Positions 17,761-26,720 of a stretch of 64,000 nucleotides of DNA are shown piece after piece. The stretch's first letter is position 1. Each line of letters opens with the position of its first letter. Under the pieces are notes generated by a model, which did no database searches, was not told the origin of the DNA, and was given only the letters and a program-made list of their open reading frames with translations. Both the position numbers and the translations under genes were made by a program. This DNA comes from Sungkyunkwania multivorans (GTDB lineage Bacteria; Bacteroidota; Bacteroidia; Flavobacteriales; Flavobacteriaceae): contig NZ_JBHTJH010000010.1 in assembly GCF_042675645.1 (NCBI RefSeq), positions 238,125 through 302,124 of the forward strand, written 5' to 3'.

Positions 17761-17932
17761 ATATAATATTTGGTTAGTAAATTAGTCCTACCTCGTTTTC
17801 AAAATAAAACAGAGGTATTTTAAATTAATGTCGGTAAAAGTAGCAAAATCAATGCTAATTACGAATTAAGTCTGGTGAATTCTCGTAGGACCTCTCCAAA
17901 AGCGTGCCGCCAAGTTTTTGACAATAAAGAGA

Positions 17933-17958
17933 CCGCAGCTACATGGACGTAGCTGCGG
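17933..17958 (-). terminator. Terminator hairpin after ppa
   Basis: CCGCAGCTAC-ATGGAC-GTAGCTGCGG forms a perfect 10-bp stem 32 bp downstream of the ppa stop codon. On the minus strand it is followed by TCTCTTTATTG, a moderate U tract. Confidence 0.75.
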
Positions 17959-17989
17959 TTGCATATTTTATGATGAATATCGTAGGAAA

Positions 17990-18517
17990 TTAGATCGTGA
18001 AGCTCTCCTTTGCTTTATGCTCGCTATTTTCGTAGCGGGCTATACACTTGTCTAATATTTCGTATGCTTCGTCTGCATCACCCCAACCACCAACATCGAC
18101 TTTTTTCTTTTCTAGGTCTTTATACACTTGAAAGAAATGTTCGATCTCTTTGATAAGGTGAGGATTCACATCTTTGAGATCGCTAAGTTTGTTCCAAACG
18201 GGATCGGACACAGGTACGCAGATGATCTTTTCATCTGGCCCTTTCTCGTCGGCCATATGAAATACTCCTATCGGCTTCACCTCTACCACACACATGGGAA
18301 ATGTAGGCTGCTCTCCTAAGACCAGCACATCTAGCGGATCTCCATCCAAAGCTAAAGTTTCTGGCACGAAACCATAGTCTGCCGGATACATCATCGAGGA
18401 GAACAACATACGGTCGAAACGAATCTTCTTCAATTCAAAATCGTACTCATATTTGTTTCTGCTTCCTTTTGGAATCTCTATCAATACGTCACAAACTTGT
18501 CTTTCTTTAGCACTCAT
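17990..18517 (-). CDS. ppa: Inorganic pyrophosphatase, family I
   Basis: A 175-residue soluble pyrophosphatase: IEIPKGSRNKYEYD, then SMMYPADYGFVPETLALDGDPLDVLVLG with the metal-binding Asp58/Asp60/Asp63, and DPVWNKLSDLKDVNP and FFQVYKDLEKKKVDVGGW downstream. It hydrolyses PPi in the cytoplasm and pulls biosynthetic reactions forward. It sits just upstream of the membrane pyrophosphatase on the same strand, but a terminator-like hairpin separates them, so they appear to be independent units acting on the same substrate. A clear Bacteroidota promoter lies about 100 bp upstream. Confidence 0.97.
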   Translation of the reverse strand: MSAKERQVCDVLIEIPKGSRNKYEYDFELKKIRFDRMLFSSMMYPADYGFVPETLALDGDPLDVLVLGEQPTFPMCVVEVKPIGVFHMADEKGPDEKIICVPVSDPVWNKLSDLKDVNPHLIKEIEHFFQVYKDLEKKKVDVGGWGDADEAYEILDKCIARYENSEHKAKESFTI

Positions 18518-18614
18518 ATTCTATTCTTTTACCCAAGCTATCGTTTTGGGGCAATATTAAAATTAAACTTGAAATTGCCGCTGGAAAAAATTGCAGTTTC
18601 TCCAATTGCGGGTG

Positions 18615-18644
18615 CAAAAGTAATGAAAACTAGCGCTTCTGCAA
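18615..18644 (-). promoter_or_regulatory. Bacteroidota sigma-ABfr-type promoter for ppa
   Basis: On the minus strand TTG (18644-18642), 19 nt, then TACTTTTG (18622-18615) match the Bacteroidota consensus TTG-N17-23-TAnnTTTG. The expected transcript start is near 18608, giving a leader of about 90 nt before the ppa ATG. Confidence 0.7.
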
Positions 18645-18795
18645 GTATTCGCGGTTAAGTTTGTGTAAATCATTGCGCTTTCGAACGATGAATAAAAGCG
18701 TGACGTAAATGAATTACTATCTCACAACAAAGCCTATGGCGAACATGAACGCATCACTTTTCGATGACAACATGCCTTTTATGAAATGGTTCTTA

Positions 18796-21309
18796 TTAAA
18801 AGTAAAAACCAAAGGACCCGGTGACGCCAAACTTTCTGGCATTGATGTTTTCGAAGTAATTGCCTCTAAAGTTGAAGTCGATACGAAAAACTTTGAAAAT
18901 ATTCCCTATACCTAAAGAGTACTCCCAATAGATCTTCTCATTGGGTGCAATGGCATTGGGATTTAACGTAAGGCTTTGAAACGCGGGTTGATTCAATGCG
19001 ATGTTACCATCCGAAATATCACCCCAAGCCCCTCGTACACCGATGATCTCACGTAGATTCAGCTTTCTTAGCAAAGGGATCCTAGAGAACAGTCTGCCGT
19101 TAAAATTATGCTCGATGTGAAGGGTGGCATACGTATCCGTAACAAATTCGTAAAAATCGAGTTGGGAGAAGGTGTTGTAGATAGAAAAGTAGGATTGATT
19201 TCCCGGGACCACACTTAGCAAACTTAGAGGGACCTCTCCAAATGTTTTCCCAACTTCCAAGGTGGTATAGAGTCTTCCAAATCCTCCTACCTGCCAAGGC
19301 CTAGCATAGAAAAGTTGCAGTTTTTCATAATCGAATCCACTCTCTAGAAAGCCGTCTACACCTTTGGTGTAACTTAAAAAAGATCTGGTATAATTATCGT
19401 TCTCGTCCTTGCGTTCTACCCCATAGCCGATCGTTCTTCTGCCTGGGGTATAGTTCAAGGTGACATTGATCTCTGTCTGTTTCAATTCTGAAGAAATCCC
19501 CGTTGGGGAAAGAGCATCGATATAATCCAAGCTAAAAGTTTCAGGAGAGGCAGATTTAAATGTCTTATAGATCCCCCCGATGCTCAAGTTCAAATTCTTG
19601 AAAGGTTCAAAAGAAACAGAGGCTGTGGTAAGGTTTATATTCGTAAGTCTGCTATTGTCTCCTGCGGCAAGCAAGGACGATGAGGCATTGCTGCGCCCAA
19701 GAACATCGGTCGTGGCAGAAAGGCTAACGGCGGTCTGTTCTACATCTCGTCGATTTCCTCCTGCAATGGTAAGTCTTGTCTTCCTATCTAACAACCATTT
19801 CCCAGACAAGCCATATTTAAACTTTTGATCCCTGAAACCATAGGCCGTGTAAGCCTCCAGTCGCCAGCGATCGTTGGGGCCAAAATAGGTGCGCCCTCCG
19901 GCTCGCAACCGAATCCCTTCCACATCATTAAAACCAAAGGTGGAAAAAATAGGTCCATAATCGAAATCCCATTTATCCACTTCAACATATCCCGAAGCAA
20001 GGATGCTTCCTAAACTATACAGACGCTTGAACTTTGGGACCGTTTTTAGAGTATCGAGCATCTTATAGACTCCCATTTCGTCCTCATTCAACTTCTCTAA
20101 CCGATTCTTAGCCCAAAAGGCACTGTCGCGTTCGTAAATTGCCTGATTATACGGGTCGACCTCTTCATCATAAAAACCTTTGTCCTTCTTTATGTTGAAG
20201 GCATAATTATCATATAATGTTGTTCGCTTGCCATAAATACCTCTCGACTTTTCCTTTTTTGACAAGGCAAAGTCGGTAAGCATATAGTCTCGCTTTACCA
20301 AAAAGACCGAGTCGTTAAGGACATCAAATTCCTGTTCGATATACACTTCCTTTACCCAATTGATGTTTGCGCTCTTTGTCACTTGAAGATTGATCTTCTT
20401 GATGGCCCAAGTAGTATCGTTCACCCAGAAGTCACCTTTGAAGGTAAGTTCGTTCTTTCTTCGAGGATAGTATATGATATTGTAGCACCATTTGTTGTCT
20501 ATGGTGGCAGAATCTACCAACACGTAATTATAGGTGTCAATTCCTGTTCTCGAAAGTGGGCTCACAAAACTCTTATCAAAGAATTTTAGATAATTATCGT
20601 AAATATCGTAGTCGGCATACAGATCGTTCACAAAGCCGATGATATTCTGATTGCTACTAAATCCAGAGTTCTTGTTTCCAAGGAGATTTTCCTTTTCTTC
20701 CTTGATCACGTTATCGCCATATACTCGAGAAAATGCTTCATTGATAAACATGGGTAAATAGGTCTTTCCCGTCACCCTTGAGGTATCGACCTCTTCAAAG
20801 ATAAATTCCATACCTCGAAAAAGCTTACTCTTGATCAATGCGCTATCGATCGAATTCAGATCAAACTCGATCTTTTCGTATTTATCGTATTGGTATTGTT
20901 CGAACTGCCGTAATCCGTTGTTGCGTTTTCTGTTCCAGATCTTTCTCAGAATATCAACGGCTGGATTATTCTTCTTGGACTGTTTTCCAGTGTAGACGAT
21001 CACCTCTTTTAACTGTTCACCTTGTGGCAAGGTAATTTCGAGATTGTAAGTGACACTCTTCTCCAAAGCGACCTCTTGGGTGGTAAATCCAACAAAAGAA
21101 ACGATGAGTGCTTCATATCGTTCATCGGACTCCAAATAAAATCGGCCATCATCATTGGTAATCGTGCCTTTGGATGAATCTTTGAAGATAACATTGGCAA
21201 AGGGTACAGGGTCACCAAAGTCGTCCAGGACAATACCACTTACTTTGGTCTGCCCTAAAGCAGCACAAACTACCGCAAACAAAAAGGCAAAAGATAAAAT
21301 TTTCTTCAT
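18796..21309 (-). CDS. DUF5686 / carboxypeptidase-regulatory-like outer-membrane protein
   Basis: An 837-residue protein. A signal peptide (MKKILSFAFLFAVVCAALG) is followed by a CarboxypepD_reg-like domain (TKVSGIVLDDFGDPVPFANVIFKDSSKGTITNDDGRF, about residues 20-100), then the DUF5686 region (NNGLRQFEQYQYDKYEKIEFD and onwards). The C-terminal half shows alternating strands ending in an aromatic FGFYF, as in outer-membrane barrels. The family is Bacteroidota-specific and of unknown function; an outer-membrane barrel with a periplasmic plug-like N-terminus is the best description. It starts 17 bp after the pdhB terminator and is transcribed in the same direction. Confidence 0.87.
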   Translation of the reverse strand: MKKILSFAFLFAVVCAALGQTKVSGIVLDDFGDPVPFANVIFKDSSKGTITNDDGRFYLESDERYEALIVSFVGFTTQEVALEKSVTYNLEITLPQGEQLKEVIVYTGKQSKKNNPAVDILRKIWNRKRNNGLRQFEQYQYDKYEKIEFDLNSIDSALIKSKLFRGMEFIFEEVDTSRVTGKTYLPMFINEAFSRVYGDNVIKEEKENLLGNKNSGFSSNQNIIGFVNDLYADYDIYDNYLKFFDKSFVSPLSRTGIDTYNYVLVDSATIDNKWCYNIIYYPRRKNELTFKGDFWVNDTTWAIKKINLQVTKSANINWVKEVYIEQEFDVLNDSVFLVKRDYMLTDFALSKKEKSRGIYGKRTTLYDNYAFNIKKDKGFYDEEVDPYNQAIYERDSAFWAKNRLEKLNEDEMGVYKMLDTLKTVPKFKRLYSLGSILASGYVEVDKWDFDYGPIFSTFGFNDVEGIRLRAGGRTYFGPNDRWRLEAYTAYGFRDQKFKYGLSGKWLLDRKTRLTIAGGNRRDVEQTAVSLSATTDVLGRSNASSSLLAAGDNSRLTNINLTTASVSFEPFKNLNLSIGGIYKTFKSASPETFSLDYIDALSPTGISSELKQTEINVTLNYTPGRRTIGYGVERKDENDNYTRSFLSYTKGVDGFLESGFDYEKLQLFYARPWQVGGFGRLYTTLEVGKTFGEVPLSLLSVVPGNQSYFSIYNTFSQLDFYEFVTDTYATLHIEHNFNGRLFSRIPLLRKLNLREIIGVRGAWGDISDGNIALNQPAFQSLTLNPNAIAPNEKIYWEYSLGIGNIFKVFRIDFNFRGNYFENINARKFGVTGSFGFYF

Positions 21310-21325
21310 ACAATTTTTTGAAGAT

Positions 21326-21357
21326 AAAAAAACTTCATCGACTTAAAGTCGATGAAG
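21326..21357 (-). terminator. Intrinsic terminator of pdhB
   Basis: CTTCATCGAC-TTAAA-GTCGATGAAG forms a 10-bp stem, followed on the minus strand by TTTTTTT. It ends pdhB only about 20 nt before the DUF5686 start codon, so its U tract lies in that gene's leader. Confidence 0.88.
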
Positions 21358-21385
21358 CTTATAAAGCATTACACTAGCAAGTGTT

Positions 21386-22363
21386 TTATCTGTACATTAC
21401 TTTTTTTACGGCTTTTATAACATCGCCACTATTTGGCAACCACTCTTCCAATAACACTGGTGAATAGGGTGCAGGAGTATCGGCAGTATTGAGTTTTACG
21501 ATCGGCGCATCAAGATAGTCAAAAGCGTGCGATTGAACTTGATAGGTGATCTCTGTAGCAACATTGCCAAATGGCCAAGCTTCTTCCAACACCACCAAGC
21601 GATTCGTCTTCTTAACCGACTCGATAATGGTCTTACTATCCATTGGGCGAACCGTACGAAGATCGATGATCTCACAGCTAATTCCCTCTTCTGCCAAAGT
21701 GTCTGCCGCTTTGTAGGCCTCTTTGATGATCTTACCAAACGAAACAATGGTTACATCGCTGCCCTCACGTTTTATCTCTGCTACTCCAATCGGAATGGTA
21801 TATTCTCCTTCTGGCACTTCTCCCTTATCTCCATACATCTGTTCAGACTCCATAAATATTATGGGGTCATCGTCTCTGATAGCAGATTTGAGGAGCCCCT
21901 TGGCATCATAAGGATTAGATGGCACTATGACCTTGAGACCAGGGCAATTGGCATACCAGCTTTCAAAAGCCTGGGAATGCGTTGCCGCTAATTGACCTGC
22001 AGAAGCGGTAGGACCTCTAAAAACAATAGGACATTTAAACTGACCACCGGACATCTGTCGAATCTTTGCCGCATTATTGATGATCTGATCGATTCCGACC
22101 AAAGCAAAATTAAATGTCATGAATTCAATGATAGGGCGATTCCCCGTCATGGTACTTCCTACTCCCACGCCGGCAAAGCCCAACTCGGATATAGGAGTGT
22201 CGATAACTCGCTTCTCCCCAAACTCATCTAGCATTCCTTTGGAGGCTTTGTACGCACCATTGTATTCGGCAACTTCCTCTCCCATCAGATAGATAGACTC
22301 GTCGCTTCTCATCTCTTCACTCATGGCCTCTGCTATGGCTTCTCTAAATTGTATCGTTCTCAT
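21386..22363 (-). CDS. pdhB: Pyruvate dehydrogenase E1 beta subunit
   Basis: A 325-residue transketolase-family beta subunit: EAIAEAMSEEMRSDESIYLMGEEVAEYNGAYK at the N-terminus (with the glutamate that activates thiamine diphosphate), RVIDTPISELGFAGVGVG, PIVFRGPTASAGQLAATHSQ, then DLRTVRPMDSKTIIESVKKT and EEAWPFGNVATEI in the C-terminal domain. With an E1 alpha partner, which is not in this window, it decarboxylates pyruvate for acetyl-CoA synthesis. It is divergent from etfB across a 181-bp AT-rich gap that must hold both promoters; the gap contains TATATTTG at 22479 but no well-spaced TTG. Confidence 0.95.
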   Translation of the reverse strand: MRTIQFREAIAEAMSEEMRSDESIYLMGEEVAEYNGAYKASKGMLDEFGEKRVIDTPISELGFAGVGVGSTMTGNRPIIEFMTFNFALVGIDQIINNAAKIRQMSGGQFKCPIVFRGPTASAGQLAATHSQAFESWYANCPGLKVIVPSNPYDAKGLLKSAIRDDDPIIFMESEQMYGDKGEVPEGEYTIPIGVAEIKREGSDVTIVSFGKIIKEAYKAADTLAEEGISCEIIDLRTVRPMDSKTIIESVKKTNRLVVLEEAWPFGNVATEITYQVQSHAFDYLDAPIVKLNTADTPAPYSPVLLEEWLPNSGDVIKAVKKVMYR

Positions 22364-22544
22364 TATATAGTGACCGCTTTCTTTTATGATTGTTTTTCAA
22401 GAAAACAAAAATAGTAATTCTAATTCTCGTAACAGTATCGGCGTAAAAAAACTTCAAAAATTTATTATGCACGCATAGTATATTTGAGATTTTATCAGTA
22501 TCTTCGTGCCCATATTTTTAATGCTCTAAAAATTAGCTAAAAAA

Positions 22545-23285
22545 ATGAAGATATTAGTATGTATTAGCCATGTGCCGGACACCACTTCTAAGATCAACTT
22601 TACGGAAGGGGATACCAAATTTGACACAAATGGTGTACAATTTGTGATTAATCCAAATGACGAGTTTGGCTTGACACGTGCCATGTGGTTCAAAGAAAAA
22701 CAGGGAGCTACAGTGGATGTTGTGAACGTTGGAGGCGCTGAGACCGAGCCTACCTTAAGAAAGGCGTTGGCCATTGGTGCAGACACAGCGATCAGAGTGA
22801 ACGCAGAGGCATCTGATGGTTTCTTTGTTGCCAAGCAACTAGCTGAAGTAGTGAAAAATGGTGGCTACGACCTTGTGATCGCCGGTAGGGAATCTATCGA
22901 TTACAATGGTGGCATGGTTCCCGGAATGCTTGCGGCGCTCATTGGTGCTAATTTTGTTAACACCTGTATTGGTCTTGAGGTTGAAGGAACTTCTGCCAAA
23001 GCGGTCCGGGAGATCGACGGCGGAAAAGAAACCGTATCCACTTCTCTTCCGTTGGTCGTGGGAGGCCAAAAAGGTCTTGTTGAAGAAAGCGATCTAAGAA
23101 TCCCTAACATGCGTGGAATTATGATGGCGCGAAAAAAACCGTTGAATGTGGTAGAACCAGTCGACGCAACAGAAGAAACAGCTGCTGTCAAATTTGAAAA
23201 ACCAGCCCCAAAAGGAGCCGTTAAACTGGTTGACTCTGCGGAAGCGTTAGTAAATCTTCTTCACAATGAAGCAAAAGTTATTTAA
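22545..23285 (+). CDS. etfB: Electron transfer flavoprotein beta subunit
   Basis: A 246-residue EtfB/FixA: MKILVCISHVPDTTSKINF, INPNDEFGLTRAMWFKEKQGA, KALAIGADTAIRV and LVIAGRESIDYNGGMVPGMLA are the family blocks, with the AMP-binding residues in the early loop. With EtfA it carries electrons from acyl-CoA dehydrogenases to the quinone pool. It is followed after 19 bp by etfA, and an acyl-CoA dehydrogenase that could use it lies at 56065-57207. Confidence 0.96.
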   Translation: MKILVCISHVPDTTSKINFTEGDTKFDTNGVQFVINPNDEFGLTRAMWFKEKQGATVDVVNVGGAETEPTLRKALAIGADTAIRVNAEASDGFFVAKQLAEVVKNGGYDLVIAGRESIDYNGGMVPGMLAALIGANFVNTCIGLEVEGTSAKAVREIDGGKETVSTSLPLVVGGQKGLVEESDLRIPNMRGIMMARKKPLNVVEPVDATEETAAVKFEKPAPKGAVKLVDSAEALVNLLHNEAKVI

Positions 23286-23304
23286 TAACAATATTTAAGA
23301 AATT

Positions 23305-24270
23305 ATGTCAGTTTTAGTATATACAGAATCAGAAGGGGGAAACTTTAAAAAGGCGGCCCTCGAGGTAGCGTCGTACGCTAAAGGTGTGGCAGACATGCTT
23401 GGCACGACAGTGACCGCCGTCGCTATCAATGCCTCTAATACTTCCGAGTTAGGAAATTACGGTGTTGAGAAAGTATTGAAGGTCACTGATACGAGTCTTG
23501 AGAAATTCAATGCCAAAGCGTATGCTGCGGTCGTTACACAAGCAGCGGAAAAAGAAGGCGCTAAAGTAGTGGTGTTGAGCTCTTCGGCAGACAGCAAATA
23601 TCTTGCTCCTTTAGTTGCAGTAGCACTTCATGCTGGATATGCATCCAATGTTGTTGCACTTCCAGAAAGTGCCTCTCCATTTACCGTAAAGAGGACCGCA
23701 TTTACCAATAAGGCTTTCAGTCATACCGAGATCAGTACGGATGTTAAGGTGATAGGCGTATCAAAAAATGCATACGGACTTGTAGAGAATAGCGCAAGCG
23801 CAAGCGAGGAAGCTTTCAGCCCGACACTAGATGGAACCGATGGAATCAAAGTCGAATCTATTGATAAGGCCACTGGTAAAGTGACCATCGCAGATGCCGA
23901 GGTCGTCGTATCTGGAGGGCGTGGATTGAAAGGCCCTGAAAACTGGGGAATGATCGAGGAGCTTGCAGAGGTTTTAGGAGCGGCAACCGCCTGCTCTAAA
24001 CCAGTTTCAGACCTTGGTTGGAGACCGCATGGTGAGCACGTTGGACAGACAGGAAAACCGGTTGCCTCTAACCTATATATTGCCGTAGGTATCTCTGGAG
24101 CCATTCAACATTTGGCGGGAATTAACTCTTCGAAAGTAAAAGTGGTGATCAACAATGACCCCGAGGCTCCATTCTTCAAAGCAGCGGACTACGGTATTGT
24201 CGGGGATGCTTTTGAAATCGTGCCCGACCTCATCGAAAAATTAAAGGAATTTAAAGCACAGAACGCATAA
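23305..24270 (+). CDS. etfA: Electron transfer flavoprotein alpha subunit
   Basis: A 321-residue EtfA: an N-terminal alpha/beta domain (MSVLVYTESEGGNFKKAALE), then the FAD-binding domain with VVSGGRGLKGPENWGMIEELA, LGAATACSKPVSDLGWRPHGEHVGQTG, YIAVGISGAIQHLAG and INNDPEAPFFKAADYGIVGD. These are the expected FAD contacts. It forms a heterodimer with EtfB. A strong terminator directly follows, so etfBA is a two-gene operon. Confidence 0.96.
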   Translation: MSVLVYTESEGGNFKKAALEVASYAKGVADMLGTTVTAVAINASNTSELGNYGVEKVLKVTDTSLEKFNAKAYAAVVTQAAEKEGAKVVVLSSSADSKYLAPLVAVALHAGYASNVVALPESASPFTVKRTAFTNKAFSHTEISTDVKVIGVSKNAYGLVENSASASEEAFSPTLDGTDGIKVESIDKATGKVTIADAEVVVSGGRGLKGPENWGMIEELAEVLGAATACSKPVSDLGWRPHGEHVGQTGKPVASNLYIAVGISGAIQHLAGINSSKVKVVINNDPEAPFFKAADYGIVGDAFEIVPDLIEKLKEFKAQNA

Positions 24271-24296
24271 TTTTTCCTAAATTGTGCCCAATATAG

Positions 24297-24341
24297 GGCT
24301 GTCTAAATGGTACACAAAAGCCCGTTTAGACAGCCTTTTTA
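24297..24341 (+). terminator. Intrinsic terminator after etfA
   Basis: GGCTGTCTAAA (24297-24307) pairs with TTTAGACAGCC (24325-24335) over 11 bp and is followed by TTTTTATTT. The next coding frame, if read from its first ATG at 24307, would begin inside this hairpin, which is one reason to use the later start at 24349. Confidence 0.9.
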
Positions 24342-24348
24342 TTTGATT

Positions 24349-24978
24349 ATGAGTTTAGTGCGTCTTAACATAAAAGGAATCTCTTATAGCCAGACACAAA
24401 ATGGGGCGTATGCCCTTATTTTGAACGAAGTGGATGGCGAACGCAAGTTGCCGATCGTCATTGGCGCATTTGAAGCGCAGTCCATAGCGATCGCTCTGGA
24501 AAAGGAGATCAAGCCACCACGTCCTCTCACGCATGACCTTTTTAAAAATTTTGCAGACCGTTTCGACGTCATTGTAAAACAAGTGATCATCCATAAGTTG
24601 GTCGATGGTGTTTTTTATTCCAGTATCATTTGTGAACGTGATAAGATCGAAGAGATCATCGATGCACGAACCAGCGATGCCATCGCTTTGGCATTGCGAT
24701 TCAATGCTCCGATATTTACTTACAAGACCATTTTGGACAAGGCAGGTATCTATCTCAAGGTAAATCCCAAAGAAGAAGAGGAGCAACCAGATGACGAGAG
24801 CATTATCGTAGACGAGATATTTACCGAGACCTCTGAGACCAAAGGGCAAAGCAAATACGATTTCTCCAAACTTTCCCTGCAAGAACTATACACACAGCTA
24901 GATGGCGCCGTTGCAAATGAAGATTATGAAAAAGCGGCTAAGATCAGAGATGAGATCTCGCGAAGAGATCAAAAGTAA
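24349..24978 (+). CDS. Bifunctional nuclease family protein (DUF151) with UVR motif
   Basis: A 209-residue protein. The start at 24349 (MSLVRLNIKGISYSQTQNGAY) is chosen because the longer frame begins inside the etfA terminator. Residues about 1-130 are the bifunctional nuclease/DUF151 domain (LPIVIGAFEAQSIAIALE, RPLTHDLFKNFADRFD, IIDARTSDAIALALRFNAPIF). An acidic linker is followed by a C-terminal UvrB/UvrC-type motif (LQELYTQLDGAVANEDYEKAAKIRDEI). Family members have been reported with DNase and RNase activity; the role in Bacteroidota is unclear. It is followed by nupC after 12 bp, so the two form a unit. Confidence 0.92.
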   Translation: MSLVRLNIKGISYSQTQNGAYALILNEVDGERKLPIVIGAFEAQSIAIALEKEIKPPRPLTHDLFKNFADRFDVIVKQVIIHKLVDGVFYSSIICERDKIEEIIDARTSDAIALALRFNAPIFTYKTILDKAGIYLKVNPKEEEEQPDDESIIVDEIFTETSETKGQSKYDFSKLSLQELYTQLDGAVANEDYEKAAKIRDEISRRDQK

Positions 24979-24990
24979 ATCAGACCCAAC

Positions 24991-26703
24991 ATGCAGAAAT
25001 TGATTATTGTACTACTAGCCATTTTTGGTGCAAGCGTTGCAAATTCGCAAAACATCGAAAACACATGGCAGTTCCAGGCTATTGAGGACCAACAGGGCCA
25101 AAGGCTGTTTGAGATCGACGAAGAAAAAGATGTTCTCAAACTAGATAAAGGAGAGTTCCAGTATCATCTCAGCGCCAAAGACAACTTGAAGGCATCGGGC
25201 AACTATATCTACCAGAACAATTTACTGGTCTTTTATTACGATCAACCAAATGATACGATAAGAAAATACAAGATCACGGAGGTTACGGATTCGACCTTGG
25301 TGTTTACTGAAAAAGGGATTGCATATAAATTCTCTACCAAAATTGCCACTCCAGTCAGTACCAAAACCAAAGAAATGGAATCAGATATCATCCCTAGTCA
25401 AGGATTCTCGATGGGCAGCCTCTGGCGAGGCCTATTAGGCATGGCGACACTCATTTTCATCGCATTTCTTTTTAGCAGCAACAGAAAAAGCATCAATTGG
25501 AAAACTGTTGGCATCGGACTTGCTTTTCAGTTACTGATCGCCATTGGGGTCCTAAAGGTTCCATTAATCAAAGCGGTTTTTGAATTTGTTGGGGGGCTAT
25601 TTGTTGAAGTTTTGGAATATACGAGAGCCGGAAGCAAGTTTTTGTTTGAAGGGTTGGTTGTAGATATGGACACCTTTGGTTTCATATTTGCATTTCAGGT
25701 ATTACCGACCATCATTTTCTTTTCTGCTTTGACATCGGTATTGTTCTATCTCGGGATCATTCAAAAAGTAGTTAAAGGATTGGCTTGGTTACTCTCAAAA
25801 TCCCTGAAGATCTCAGGGGCTGAAAGTCTCAGTGTAGCCGGTAATATCTTTCTTGGGCAGACAGAAGCCCCACTTTTAATAAAGGCCTATCTTGAAAAGA
25901 TGAATCGTTCAGAGATCTTACTGGTCATGATCGGCGGCATGGCCACGGTAGCAGGGGCTGTACTTGCGGCTTACATTGGCTTCCTTGGTGGAGACGATCC
26001 AGAGTTGCGACTTCAATTTGCGAAGCATCTACTGGCGGCTTCCGTAATGGCAGCTCCCGGTGCGATCGTAATATCAAAGATACTTTATCCCCAAACTGAA
26101 GAAATCAATACCGATGTAAAGGTCTCCTCCGAGAAGATCGGCTCCAATATTTTAGATGCCATTGCCAACGGCACCACCGAAGGACTGCGCCTAGCAGTGA
26201 ATGTTGGTGCGATGCTATTGGTGTTTGTCGCTTTTATCGCGATGATCAACGGCATTCTCGGCTGGATAGGAGGTGTTTCGACCCTTAATGATTGGATGGC
26301 GGCCAACACAGCTTACCCCGCACTGTCATTAGAGGCCATATTGGGGACCATTTTTGCACCGTTGATGTGGTTGATCGGGGTTGCCAAAGAGGACGTAATG
26401 ATGATGGGGCAACTATTAGGGATTAAATTGGCCGCGAGCGAATTTGTGGGGTATATCCAATTGGCCGACCTTAAGAACCCTTCAAACCCTATACATTTGA
26501 CCTATAATAAATCGATCATTATGGCGACCTATATGCTTTGTGGGTTTGCCAACTTCGCCTCTATCGGTATCCAAATTGGCGGTATTGGCTCTCTTGCACC
26601 GAGGCAGCGAAAGACCTTATCAGAGTTTGGCATGAAAGCGTTGATAGGAGGAACGATCGCCTCGTTGATCTCCGCAACGATCGCAGGGATGATCATTGGG
26701 TAA
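24991..26703 (+). CDS. nupC: CNT-family nucleoside transporter with extra N-terminal exported domain
   Basis: A 570-residue protein. A signal-peptide-like start (MQKLIIVLLAIFGASVANSQ) is followed by about 110 residues of lipocalin-like or small beta-barrel sequence (NTWQFQAIEDQQGQRLFEI ... IRKYKITEVTDSTLVFTEKG). From about residue 140 comes a concentrative nucleoside transporter core with LLGMATLIFIAFLFSSNRKSINW, GNIFLGQTEAPLLIKAYL, GGMATVAGAVLAAYIG, LMWLIGV and LCGFANFASIGIQIGGIG. It imports nucleosides with H+ or Na+. The plain CNT core is about 400 residues, so the N-terminal domain is an addition of unknown role. It is placed with thyA downstream and a dNK elsewhere in the window. Confidence 0.92.
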   Translation: MQKLIIVLLAIFGASVANSQNIENTWQFQAIEDQQGQRLFEIDEEKDVLKLDKGEFQYHLSAKDNLKASGNYIYQNNLLVFYYDQPNDTIRKYKITEVTDSTLVFTEKGIAYKFSTKIATPVSTKTKEMESDIIPSQGFSMGSLWRGLLGMATLIFIAFLFSSNRKSINWKTVGIGLAFQLLIAIGVLKVPLIKAVFEFVGGLFVEVLEYTRAGSKFLFEGLVVDMDTFGFIFAFQVLPTIIFFSALTSVLFYLGIIQKVVKGLAWLLSKSLKISGAESLSVAGNIFLGQTEAPLLIKAYLEKMNRSEILLVMIGGMATVAGAVLAAYIGFLGGDDPELRLQFAKHLLAASVMAAPGAIVISKILYPQTEEINTDVKVSSEKIGSNILDAIANGTTEGLRLAVNVGAMLLVFVAFIAMINGILGWIGGVSTLNDWMAANTAYPALSLEAILGTIFAPLMWLIGVAKEDVMMMGQLLGIKLAASEFVGYIQLADLKNPSNPIHLTYNKSIIMATYMLCGFANFASIGIQIGGIGSLAPRQRKTLSEFGMKALIGGTIASLISATIAGMIIG

Positions 26704-26720
26704 ATATTATTCGTTCACCA

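Noticed and set aside
18709..18915. A 68-codon plus-strand frame between ppa and the DUF5686 gene.
   Set aside because: Most of it lies opposite the C-terminal end of the DUF5686 gene, and no promoter or family signal is visible.
26538..26720. The longer start of the AraC regulator inside nupC.
   Set aside because: The added 61 residues are a shifted-frame reading of nupC; the ATG at 26721 gives the usual length.
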